The notes under the pieces are model-generated. The model did no database searches. It saw only the letters and a list, made by a program, of their open reading frames with translations, and was not told the DNA's origin. From JAFGOM01 sp964605795 (GTDB lineage Archaea > Halobacteriota > Methanomicrobia > Methanomicrobiales > Methanospirillaceae): a stretch of 5,047 bases of DNA. Shown in pieces: positions 1 to 4,876 of this stretch (positions within the stretch are counted from its first letter, which is position 1; each line of letters begins with the position of its first letter). Made by a program: the position numbers and the translations under genes. The stretch covers positions 1-5,047 of the forward strand of contig CAZSDZ010000091.1 of the NCBI GenBank assembly GCA_964605795.1, written 5' to 3'.

Positions 1-1
1 C

Positions 2-97
2 GACGACGACTTCCCGGAGGATAGGTTTTTCGAGGCACTCATCCATGGGTCTGGCAGAGGAGGGCACGGCCCGGTTCCGGGACGGTGGGGTGGGTGA
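2..97 (+). other. GC-rich left edge, possible end of an upstream gene
   Basis: The first ~115 bases are clearly GC-richer than what follows. One plus-strand frame is open from the window edge to a TGA at 95-97 (about 31 residues, starting DDDFPEDRFFEALIHG), and a second frame is also open to a TAA near 117. On the minus strand an ATG at about 44-46 could begin a gene that leaves the window to the left (MDECLEKPILREVVV). The three options conflict, none matches a family I recognise, and no ribosome site settles it. I can only say that this edge may be host coding DNA. Confidence 0.2.
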
Positions 98-129
98 TGG
101 TCGCAGGAGGCGGCATTAATTTACAGGAA

Positions 130-152
130 ATTTCGGATACTATCTCCGAAAT
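130..152. repeat. 8-bp perfect inverted repeat (hairpin)
   Basis: ATTTCGGA (130-137) and TCCGAAAT (145-152) are perfect reverse complements around a 7-nt loop. The hairpin lies in the non-coding stretch between the GC-rich edge and the DUF104 gene. It could be a terminator for a gene entering from the left or an end of an old insertion. No T-run follows directly, so I do not assign a role. Confidence 0.5.
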
Positions 153-241
153 GAGAACATGATCACAATAAGACCTGATTATAAAGAAAACCGGGTTATT
201 GGATGAAACATCTATACCATTGATTATCATACATCTATGTG

Positions 242-331
242 AAAAAACCAGATATTTAGTGAATTATGGGAGGAATAATTGAAGCAATATATGGACATGG
301 GGTTTTTAAGCCACTCAAAAAACCAGATATT
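242..331 (+). repeat. 15-bp direct repeat flanking the antitoxin start
   Basis: AAAAAACCAGATATT occurs at 242-256, just upstream of the DUF104 start, and again at 317-331, where it encodes KKPDI inside the gene. The copies are 75 bp apart. They may be a chance or slippage-type repeat, or a binding site for the antitoxin or a regulator. Confidence 0.45.
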
Positions 332-454
332 GCAGAAAAAACTAAGACAACAATAATCATTCAGGGTACCATTACAAGAAAGACAAAAGGGATTCTACTC
401 TCATATTCTATTGAAAAAATTATTGAGGAGATAGAAGATGAAAGCATTTTTTGA
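266..454 (+). CDS. AF2212/DUF104-family antitoxin
   Basis: This is a 62-residue protein with the pattern of the AF2212-like (DUF104, PF01954) antitoxins: an N-terminal IIEAIYGHGVFKPLKKPDI, equivalent to the family's 'i-A-v-Y-e-n-G-v-l-k-P-L', then a short strand (TTIIIQG) and an acidic C-terminal helix (IEKIIEEIEDESIF) that would be expected to bind the toxin. Such proteins neutralise the PIN-domain RNase encoded next to them, and here a PIN gene follows with a 17-nt overlap. The start is the only ATG that fits; oddly, the strong GGGAGG lies at codons 1-3 rather than upstream, so translation may be leaderless or use another signal. The frame is intact, but its toxin is broken, so this may now be an orphan antitoxin. 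Family assignment is by motif reading only. Confidence 0.82.
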   Translation: MGGIIEAIYGHGVFKPLKKPDIAEKTKTTIIIQGTITRKTKGILLSYSIEKIIEEIEDESIF

Positions 455-870
455 TTCAAATATTTTTCTGTACCACCTCACCGGCAAATATCCAATCTCT
501 TCAGAATACATCGGAAAGTAGAGATAGGGACAATTCATGGTTATATTAATGATATTGTATATTCTGAAGAGATTTGGGTTTTATTTGGGCAAAAACTGAA
601 TTATCTTCAAGAAAAATACGTGAGAAACTGCCTGCCCTTTCCATTGATACTGATATTTTACGAGATTTATTCTCTATCTTTACGAATCTTCCATCACAAT
701 CAGGAAATGAGATTTTTCACATAATGAATACCTATCACTTAATGCCTCATGATGCTCTTATTACGGGATCTTGTAAACAATATGGCCTGGACAAGATTGT
801 AACCAACGATACAGATTTTACCAGGGTTGATTTTCTTGAGATTATCAATCCACCAATAAAAGAGATGTAA
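438..870 (+). pseudogene. PIN-domain toxin (RNase), broken by two frameshifts
   Basis: The gene starts at ATG 438 with a good GAGGAG ribosome site 7 nt upstream and opens MKAFFDSNIFLYHLTGKYP, the classic first strand of a PIN nuclease with its first metal-binding Asp at residue 6. The frame stops at 519-521. Homology then resumes in another frame from about 518 (VEIGTIHGYINDIVYSEEI, with the conserved Glu) and, after a second shift near 573-575, in a third frame (GFIWAKTELSS...HDALITGSCKQYGLDKIVTNDTDF..VDFLEIINP), which carries the two later conserved Asp residues (HDAL and NDTDF). Adding one T to the TTT at 573-575 joins the last two pieces as EEILGFIWAKTE. All four expected acidic residues survive, so decay looks recent. 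It is the partner of the preceding DUF104 antitoxin. Sequencing error in the T-run is an alternative for the second shift only. Confidence 0.8.
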
Positions 871-1250
871 TGGGTATTTAGGAATATTGGTACGTATTCA
901 GTGGTCTGAAGTACATAGAAGATCGCTCACTTTACTTCCCAAATCTGCCTTAGATCTTGAGGGAGTTGGGGCTTCGAAGCTAAAAATACACAATTTATTC
1001 AGCAATTTGACCAACTTCATTTCAATGAATAATTACGAATATTGAATATTGTTATTTTATATAGATTCAGGTATATCTTTGAATTCGCAGATAATTATTC
1101 GTTAATCATTGTTATTACGCAGGACAGCATCTGCCACAATATTTGATTGGATTTAAACGATGTGCCAATGAAAGGTCAACGATATGTACCCTGAAACTGA
1201 ACCGTAATCAATTTTAGATAGGAGGCAATCAAAGAAAACCAATAAACACT
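871..1250. other. 380-bp gene-free interval
   Basis: I see no convincing reading frame on either strand. The stretch is AT-rich and holds a candidate TATA box (1056-1063), an imperfect inverted repeat around it (about 1024-1035 with 1092-1112) and a GGAGG at 1221-1225. It probably contains the promoter and a long leader of the HNH gene. A GGGGCTTCGAAGC segment near 967-979 resembles a tRNA T-arm, but no cloverleaf can be built around it. Confidence 0.6.
1055..1064 (+). promoter_or_regulatory. Candidate archaeal TATA box for the HNH-HIT operon
   Basis: TTTTATATAG fits the archaeal TATA consensus and sits in the only long intergenic stretch before the HNH gene. Initiation about 25 nt downstream would give a leader of roughly 160 nt. 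The box lies between the arms of an imperfect inverted repeat (GAATAATTA 1027-1035, TAATTATTC 1092-1100), which could be an operator. No experimental signal is visible. Confidence 0.4.
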
Positions 1251-2417
1251 ATGACATCCTCTCTCCTCGATGAATACCATACCCTCAATACCATCATAGA
1301 GCAGGATAAACGGATTTCTTCATTTAAATACGCTCTTTTACGGGCAGCGATAGAGATATGCCAGCAATATGATCACAGGGAGGAACAGAGAGGGGATAGC
1401 GTCTGGTATCCGATTGGTCTGCTGATAGAGAGGTGTATCTTCTACTACTATCCCATCTTTGCCTCAGACGTTTTCATTCCTCAGCTCAACGGTGAGAAAG
1501 ATCTTGATCAGGAGACGAAGCATATCTCCTTTCGAAGACCCCTGTCTGATATTATCGGGTATTATCGTATCCAGGGAGGCGGGATCACGGAGTTTTATTC
1601 TGATTGCCGGAAAGGCACCATCCCTGATAACCTGCAGGAGACGATGAGGGATCTCATCAGGAAGATGAAAAAGGCCATAATTGAAGGACCATTTGAGCAC
1701 CTGGGACAGTCTCTGTCCCAAACAAAAGATACAAAATTCCAGGTATTTGACTGGGATCACGAGCGGTTGCAGTTGCCAAAATCCCCGGTAAACCGGGAGT
1801 ATCTCATTCTTCACTGTGGATAGTTCTCCTTCTCAAAAAACCTTGCAGATCTCTTCAAATATTTCGGCAGTTCCATCCTGGGAGAGGGATCGATCCTCAA
1901 CAAATGGGCCGAGTTCACGACCCAGATAGGGAAAGCCCAGGGTTTGTTTATCTCCAGGGAACAGATGCTACAGGTACTTGGGTCTTCTCCCGATACAGAA
2001 GGCCAGGTCCAGCTGGCAGTACAGTTTTATCATGATCTTCTCAACCGGGCCGGAGAAGTCTGCTGTGTCTGGTCCGGTTATCCAATCAGGTCTGATTCAG
2101 ATCTCCATATCGATCATCCGGCTTCCCTTTTCACTATGGAAGAACAACGATCTCTGGAACCTCATGCCTGCAAGAGACGGGATCAATGCACAGAAGAGAG
2201 ATGCAATACCGTCACCTGACTTTATTCTAAGTCGCCATGATGCAATTTGTTCCTACTGGAATATTCTTGCTGAAACGTATCCGGATCTCTTTTATCCTCA
2301 TATTACCGCTGCCCTGACCGGAAAAGAGTGCCCGGTTCTGACTGGGTGAGACCAGCTTTTGACGGCCTCATACAGAAGAGCCGGTATCTTATTGATGTTC
2401 GGGATTATCCTGCATGA
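1251..2417 (+). pseudogene. HNH-nuclease-like protein, broken by an amber codon and two frameshifts
   Basis: The N-terminal part (about 190 residues) is helical and of a type seen in HNH proteins (SFKYALLRAAIEI, WYPIGLLIERCIFYYYPIFAS). An in-frame TAG at 1821-1823 ends it, yet the same frame stays open and homologous-looking (FSFSKNLADLFKYFGSSIL) to a Cys-Cys-VWSGYPI and DLHIDH at 2103-2117. Removing one G from the GG at 2120-2121 then yields DHPLPFSLWKNNDLWNLMPARDGINAQKRD pattern: the Asp-His, Asn-Leu and Asn-x-x-Lys parts of an HNH metal-dependent nuclease. A third lesion, one missing base near 2329, separates this from the C-terminus SDWVRPAFDGLIQ...DVRDYPA, whose TGA at 2415-2417 overlaps the HIT start. 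Reconstructed length is about 388 residues. GGAGG lies 25 nt from the ATG, unusually far, but no other start fits. Substrate unknown; a role in defence or DNA processing is only inference. Confidence 0.8.
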
Positions 2418-2550
2418 ACTCTCTCTTCTGTATCTTCTGCGATCCCGGACCTGACGAGGTCGTTCTTGAGAATGATTACGCCTATGCCAGGTATGACACG
2501 TACCCGACCTCTCCCGTTCACCTGTTTTTCATCTCGAAACGACCCATCTC
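2336..2550 (+). repeat. Direct repeat copy 1: HNH tail plus HIT head
   Basis: This segment recurs at about 3112-3325, starting with an identical 31-base run from TTCTGACTGGG. It covers the last ~26 codons of the HNH gene and the first ~45 codons of the HIT gene at roughly 90% identity, including one 3-nt indel. The copies are 776 bp apart and bracket hicBA, so an HNH-HIT module was once present twice in tandem. Confidence 0.88.
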
Positions 2551-2565
2551 ATCAATTATTAAATC
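2414..2565 (+). pseudogene. HIT-family hydrolase, N-terminal stub (copy 1)
   Basis: ATG at 2414 overlaps the HNH stop as ATGA, a sign of translational coupling. The stub begins MNSLFCIFCDPGPDEVVLEN and runs to about ISKRPISSI, matching the start of HIT-superfamily nucleotide hydrolases or transferases, including the Cys-x-x-Cys that commonly binds zinc. Homology with copy 2 fades around 2550-2565, and the frame then runs on as unrelated residues to a stop at 2645-2647. The histidine-triad catalytic half is missing, so the product would be inactive. The break coincides with the arrival of the hicBA cassette. Over the first ~129 nt this copy and copy 2 differ at about 11 positions. Confidence 0.82.
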
Positions 2566-2581
2566 TTCTGACTCCTATGGA

Positions 2582-2590
2582 TTTTTATGT
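2582..2590 (+). promoter_or_regulatory. Possible TATA box for hicBA
   Basis: TTTTTATGT lies about 42-50 nt upstream of the hicB start. Initiation 25 nt later would leave a leader of about 20 nt that still includes the GGGAG at 2618-2622. The assignment rests on spacing and AT content alone. Confidence 0.25.
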
Positions 2591-2631
2591 TTAGTGAAAG
2601 ATATTATTACACAATACGGGAGAAAAAAGGT

Positions 2632-2853
2632 ATGCAAAAACAGCTGACAGCCATTATTGAAAAGGAAGGCGATGGCTATGTCTCATTCTGCCCGGAATAT
2701 GACATTGCAAGCCAGGGCAGAACAGTAGAAGAAGCCCGTAATAACCTCCATGAGGCTTTAGAGCTCTTTTTACAAACCGCTTCCCCGCAGGAGATTGCTT
2801 CGCGTTTCCACGGAGAAATTTACATCACACGGATGGATGTTGCCTTTGGCTAA
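2632..2853 (+). CDS. hicB: HicB-family antitoxin
   Basis: This 73-residue protein has the HicB (UPF0150) partial RNase-H-like fold signature: a first strand LTAIIEKEGDGYVSFCPEYD (residues 5-24), then ASQGRTVEEARNNLHEALEL (26-45), the family's 'sqGdTleEAl.Nl.Ea' motif. It binds and blocks the HicA toxin encoded just downstream. The frame is open back to 2587, but I choose ATG 2632 because GGGAG sits 9 nt before it and MQKQLTAIIE matches the usual N-terminus. The C-terminus lacks the DNA-binding helix-turn-helix or ribbon-helix-helix extension of longer HicB proteins, so autoregulation by this protein alone is not assured. The reading frame is undamaged. The antitoxin-first order is common in archaea and in many bacteria, unlike E. 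coli hicAB. Confidence 0.9.
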   Translation: MQKQLTAIIEKEGDGYVSFCPEYDIASQGRTVEEARNNLHEALELFLQTASPQEIASRFHGEIYITRMDVAFG

Positions 2854-3064
2854 ACTTCGTGTTTTATCAGGAAACGAAGTCTGCAATATTCTCTTTAAAC
2901 ATGGTTTTTTAGAGGTTAGACGGAAGGGAAGCCATATCATTATGCAAAAAGATATCCCAGGTTCGACAATTACCGTTCCTGTCCCAGACCATAATGAAAT
3001 CCGGAGTGGTACACTACAATCAATTATAAGACAGTCTGGAATTCCAAGGACTGAATTTGAGTGA
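2837..3064 (+). CDS. hicA: HicA-family mRNA interferase toxin
   Basis: This 75-residue protein has a double-stranded-RNA-binding-like fold signature: LRVLSGNEVCNILFKHGF (residues 7-24), then VRRKGSHIIM (27-36) with the catalytic His at residue 33, then TITVPVPDHNEI and the GTLQSIIRQSGI helix. HicA toxins bind and cleave mRNA and tmRNA, stopping translation until HicB sequesters them. ATG 2837 is preferred over the upstream ATG at 2795 because it gives the usual MLPLAKLRVLSG start; TTG 2840 is possible. It overlaps hicB by 17 nt, so the pair is cotranscribed and translationally linked. All key residues are present and the frame is intact, so this is the healthiest plus-strand pair in the window. 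Confidence 0.9.
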   Translation: MLPLAKLRVLSGNEVCNILFKHGFLEVRRKGSHIIMQKDIPGSTITVPVPDHNEIRSGTLQSIIRQSGIPRTEFE

Positions 3065-3111
3065 TATTTCGGCAGAAATGTATCATCTATTTTTGGAAGT
3101 GTGGGTTACAA

Positions 3112-3325
3112 TTCTGACTGGGTGAGACCAGCTTTTGACGGCATCATACAGAAAAACCGGGTTATTGATGTACGGGGTTATCCTGCATGAACTCTCTCTT
3201 CTGTATCTTCTGCGATCCCGGACCTGACGAAGTCGTTCTTGAGAATGATTACGCCTATACCAGCTATGACACGTACCTGGCCTCTCCCGGTCACCTGCTG
3301 ATTATCCCGAAACGGCATTTTTGCA
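3112..3325 (+). repeat. Direct repeat copy 2: HNH tail plus HIT head
   Basis: This is the second copy of the segment at 2336-2550. It keeps a more family-typical HIT sequence (SPGHLLIIPKRH against SPVHLFFISKRP in copy 1), which suggests that copy 1 has decayed faster since the duplication. Confidence 0.88.
3113..3190 (+). pseudogene. HNH-nuclease C-terminal remnant (copy 2)
   Basis: SDWVRPAFDGIIQKNRVIDV followed by RGYPA and TGA repeats the last residues of the upstream HNH gene. Its stop again overlaps a HIT start as ATGA. Nothing clearly HNH-like can be recognised upstream of 3112. The same frame stays open back to the hicA stop (YFGRNVSSIFGSVGYN), but those residues do not align well with copy 1. 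The rest of this second HNH gene was lost, most simply when hicBA was placed between the copies. Confidence 0.75.
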
Positions 3326-3568
3326 TCCATCTTTGAGGCCCATGCCAGGGAGATTACGGGTCTGTGGGATCTGGTGAGGATGGGAAAGGGGTTCCTGGAC
3401 GGAAAATACTCCCCAGACGGGTATAATATCGGGATAAACGACGGGCAGCCGGCAGGCCAGACGATCATCTTGCATTCCCGCAAATACATAACGAGTCAAC
3501 AATAAAAGCTCAAAATATTGTTCGGAATATAGAAAGGAGGCCATAAATTCATTTTATAAAGATGTCAT

Positions 3569-3595
3569 CGTTATGTGTTTTTACAACACGTAACG
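3569..3595. repeat. 10-bp hairpin inside the MITE-like element
   Basis: CGTTATGTGT (3569-3578) pairs with ACACGTAACG (3586-3595), nine Watson-Crick pairs and one G-T, around a 7-nt loop. Both arms contain the TAACG core that is also found in the element's terminal repeats. Confidence 0.75.
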
Positions 3596-3601
3596 AGGAA
3601 A

Positions 3602-3619
3602 GCAAATTTCCTAATTTGC
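3602..3619. repeat. 7-bp perfect hairpin inside the MITE-like element
   Basis: GCAAATT (3602-3608) and AATTTGC (3613-3619) are perfect reverse complements around TCCT. A T-rich stretch (ATTATTTTCTCTCT) follows on the plus strand, so it could also act as a transcription stop for the broken HIT gene. Confidence 0.6.
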
Positions 3620-3849
3620 ATTATTTTCTCTCTAAATTGTGATTAAGTTTCAATTCCATGTCAATTATTTCTCCCTCGTTATGAGTGACCGGGAATCAAG
3701 GGATCATGCACCTACATATCCATCTCATTCCCCGGTACATCGGGGACATGGAAAATCCCAAAGGAAGGGTAAGGGGTGTTATTCCCGGGAAGCAGGGGTA
3801 TTGATAGTGTTTTATTTCCGATAAATAAATCACAGAATATTTTGATTAT

Positions 3850-3877
3850 GAAAACCAGGATAATATACCGGTTTTTC
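3850..3877. terminator. Candidate two-way terminator between convergent units
   Basis: GAAAACC-A-GG (3850-3859) pairs with CCGGTTTTTC (3868-3877) with two single-base bulges around an ATAATATA loop. It lies between the plus-strand HIT stop (3804) and the minus-strand PIN toxin stop (3909), with T-rich flanks on both strands. Archaeal termination depends mainly on T-runs, so the hairpin itself may not be essential. Confidence 0.35.
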
Positions 3878-3908
3878 ATGGCAGGCCATATCTGGAATAT
3901 AAGCCGTG

Positions 3909-4406
3909 TTATTCCCTGGCAAGGCGAATAATGGTTGCCTTGAGATCCTTTGAGATATAAAACCCCTTCTCTTCCAGCAAATCAAGAACTGGTGTAACAT
4001 GTGGAATAAGGCCGGAAAATTTTGCCTTTAATAATAATCCACACGTTCCCACCACATCAATGGAATTTATGCCAGCATACGTTCGGGCAAGATTATCATC
4101 AAGAATTACCAGTGAATCCGGAACTTCAAGGGCAAGCAAAAGAACCTCCGTTTCCCCATCCCCGAGATCCTTAATAAGAGTATGAGCTAAAACCGCTACT
4201 GGTTCCTTTACTTTTATCCAATTATATAAGCCAATATCCGGAACAAAAACGCCCTGATCTGCTCCAGCTTTCAGCTCCCTGATAACAGCAGGGGGGATGA
4301 TGATCTCTCCACAAATCTCTTTAATAATATTGAGAAGATTTATCTGGTGAAGATACAATAGCGGGGTTGTATTACTGATGATTAATCCCGAGTATTTCAA
4401 CTTCAC
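3909..4406 (-). CDS. DUF3368 PIN-like toxin (predicted RNase)
   Basis: This 165-residue protein follows the DUF3368 plan: LIISNTTPLLYLHQINLL (8-25), EIIIPPAVIREL (34-45), DLGDGETEVLLLALE (80-94), VILDDNLAR (100-108), then GTCGLLLKAKFSGLIP and a C-terminal FYIS..LKATIIRLARE helix. The acidic residues Glu44, Asp83/Glu85 and Asp103/Asp104 fit a metal-dependent PIN nuclease; Asn12 stands where many PIN proteins have Asp, which is common in archaeal DUF3368 sequences. The start is GTG at 4404-4406, supported by GAGGAG 7 nt upstream (4414-4419); the gene overlaps the antitoxin by 35 nt, so the two are coupled. It has no visible damage. Toxic RNA cleavage is inferred from the family, and the target RNA is unknown. 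Confidence 0.87.
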   Translation of the reverse strand: MKLKYSGLIISNTTPLLYLHQINLLNIIKEICGEIIIPPAVIRELKAGADQGVFVPDIGLYNWIKVKEPVAVLAHTLIKDLGDGETEVLLLALEVPDSLVILDDNLARTYAGINSIDVVGTCGLLLKAKFSGLIPHVTPVLDLLEEKGFYISKDLKATIIRLARE

Positions 4407-4638
4407 GAATATACTCCTCTTCGGTAAGTGACAATGCTGATACCTGGAACTCCTTTAGTTTTGAGAGGAAAAGAACCCGCGAGATACCTGCCATTTTTGC
4501 AGCAGCGCCTGATGAAAGTCGTCCCAACTCATAGAGTTTCACTGCAGCGAGCAGGAGTATTTCATCCCCAATAGAAGAAGGATGAGATTTTAGTGCTACA
4601 TAGGTATCATCAGGTATGGTAAATCGTATATCAGTCAT
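4372..4638 (-). CDS. UPF0175-family antitoxin
   Basis: This 88-residue protein starts MTDIRFTIPDDTYVALK, the N-terminal strand region of UPF0175 (PF03683), and holds the family's helix-turn-helix core, LYELGRLSSGAAAKMAGISR (35-54) followed by VLFLSKLKEFQV. UPF0175 proteins are the usual partners of DUF3368 toxins, and the toxin gene follows with an overlap. ATG 4636-4638 is chosen because it gives the typical N-terminus; the ribosome site is weak (AGAGAAG). The helix-turn-helix suggests DNA binding and autoregulation, and an 8-bp inverted repeat spans its start codon. The frame is intact. Confidence 0.87.
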   Translation of the reverse strand: MTDIRFTIPDDTYVALKSHPSSIGDEILLLAAVKLYELGRLSSGAAAKMAGISRVLFLSKLKEFQVSALSLTEEEYIREVEILGINHQ

Positions 4639-4660
4639 GATATCTTCTCTATACTGATAT
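4628..4660 (-). promoter_or_regulatory. Candidate operator over the UPF0175 start
   Basis: ATATCAGT (4628-4635) and ACTGATAT (4653-4660) form a perfect 8-bp inverted repeat with a 17-nt spacer. The repeat covers the start codon (4636-4638) of the antitoxin gene. That position and symmetry would suit a dimeric helix-turn-helix antitoxin repressing its own operon. Arm 1 also encodes the first residues, so part of the symmetry may be constrained by coding. Confidence 0.45.
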
Positions 4661-4670
4661 CCTGTCAGGC

Positions 4671-4688
4671 AAAGATAACTGTATCTTT
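4671..4688. repeat. 7-bp perfect inverted repeat upstream of the UPF0175 operon
   Basis: AAAGATA (4671-4677) and TATCTTT (4682-4688) are perfect reverse complements around ACTG, 33 bp upstream of the antitoxin start. They could be a second operator site or a hairpin in the leader. Confidence 0.5.
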
Positions 4689-4770
4689 CTGATTCATTAC
4701 CCTAATAATCATTGGATGAGTGAATCGTATTCTGTCTCAAAAATATTCAGTGCCGTTCTTCATACCCTGC

Positions 4771-4811
4771 TAAACCGCTAACAAAATAGCATAATGTCAG
4801 GCAACGGTTTA
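4771..4811. repeat. Nested inverted repeat, arm TAAACCG
   Basis: TAAACCG (4771-4777) and CGGTTTA (4805-4811) are perfect reverse complements; an alternative inner stem GCTA/TAGC (4777-4790) lies within. This is the first of three neighbouring fold-back sequences in the gene-free right end. Confidence 0.45.
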
Positions 4812-4814
4812 ATG

Positions 4815-4876
4815 ATAACCCGCCATGATTGCCGTCGCGGTCCCGACCCTCGGGGATCGGGTCAGCGGCGGGTTAT
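4815..4876. ncRNA. GC-rich stem-loop, possible structured RNA
   Basis: ATAACCCGCC (4815-4824) pairs perfectly with GGCGGGTTAT (4867-4876). Inside, TGA/TCA and CCCGA (4842-4846)/TCGGG (4857-4861) extend the fold, with CC/GG closing a TCGG loop. The stem is much more GC-rich than its surroundings, as is usual for archaeal structured RNAs, but no known RNA family is recognised. A palindromic repeat or a terminator is equally possible. Confidence 0.4.

Larger units (their letters stand above)
3469..3701. mobile_element. MITE-like 233-bp insertion with terminal inverted repeats
   Basis: The element is bounded by GATCAT at 3463-3468 and again at 3702-3707 (target-site duplication). Its left end 3469-3495 and the reverse complement of its right end 3675-3701 match at 19 of 27 positions without gaps, including ATTCCCG and CATAACGAG blocks. 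It has no reading frame of its own longer than a few dozen residues, so it would need a transposase encoded elsewhere. Inside are two strong hairpins (3569-3595 and 3602-3619). Excision of the element plus one target copy restores the HIT reading frame exactly across the Ile-Met-His-Leu-His codons. I do not recognise the family, and no matching transposase is in the window. Confidence 0.87.
3187..3804 (+). pseudogene. HIT-family hydrolase (copy 2), frameshifted and split by an insertion
   Basis: The gene reads MNSLFCIFCDPGPDEVVLEN... SPGHLLIIPKRH, then shifts frame at a five-T run (3318-3322). Removing one T continues as FASIFEAHAREITGLWDL and NIGINDGQPAGQTI up to 3468. There the 233-bp element at 3469-3701 interrupts it. 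After the element and a duplicated GATCAT, the gene resumes at 3708 as HLHIHLIPRYIGD, then GVIPGKQGY and TGA. The rebuilt protein is 125 residues, normal for a compact HIT protein, with the catalytic triad at His95, His97 and His99. Such enzymes hydrolyse nucleotide phosphoramidates, dinucleotides or adenylylated compounds; the substrate here is unknown. The 378-nt reconstruction is an exact multiple of three, strong support for the model. As it stands the protein would end before its active site. Confidence 0.92.

Noticed and set aside
187..201. AAAACCGGGTTATTG shared with 3153-3167 in the HNH tail remnant
   Set aside because: The 15-bp match does not extend on either side beyond a few bases, so a duplicated gene fragment at the left edge is not supported; probably coincidence.
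39..230. Minus-strand 63-codon frame at the left edge
   Set aside because: It crosses the GC-rich/AT-rich transition and a hairpin, has no ribosome site and no recognisable motif.
905..985. tRNA-like segment ending in GGGGCTTCGAAGC
   Set aside because: No acceptor stem, anticodon arm or D-arm can be paired around it.
1464..1814. Minus-strand 116-codon frame
   Set aside because: It is antisense to the HNH N-terminal region, whose sense frame has family-like helices and an upstream promoter.
3178..3544. Two minus-strand frames of 103 and 80 codons opposite HIT copy 2
   Set aside because: They are antisense to a recognisable HIT coding sequence and contain no domain.
3639..3824. Plus-strand 61-codon frame across the right end of the insertion and the HIT tail
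   Set aside because: The HIT C-terminus reads in a different frame with a perfect HIT motif; this frame is a shadow that crosses an insertion junction.
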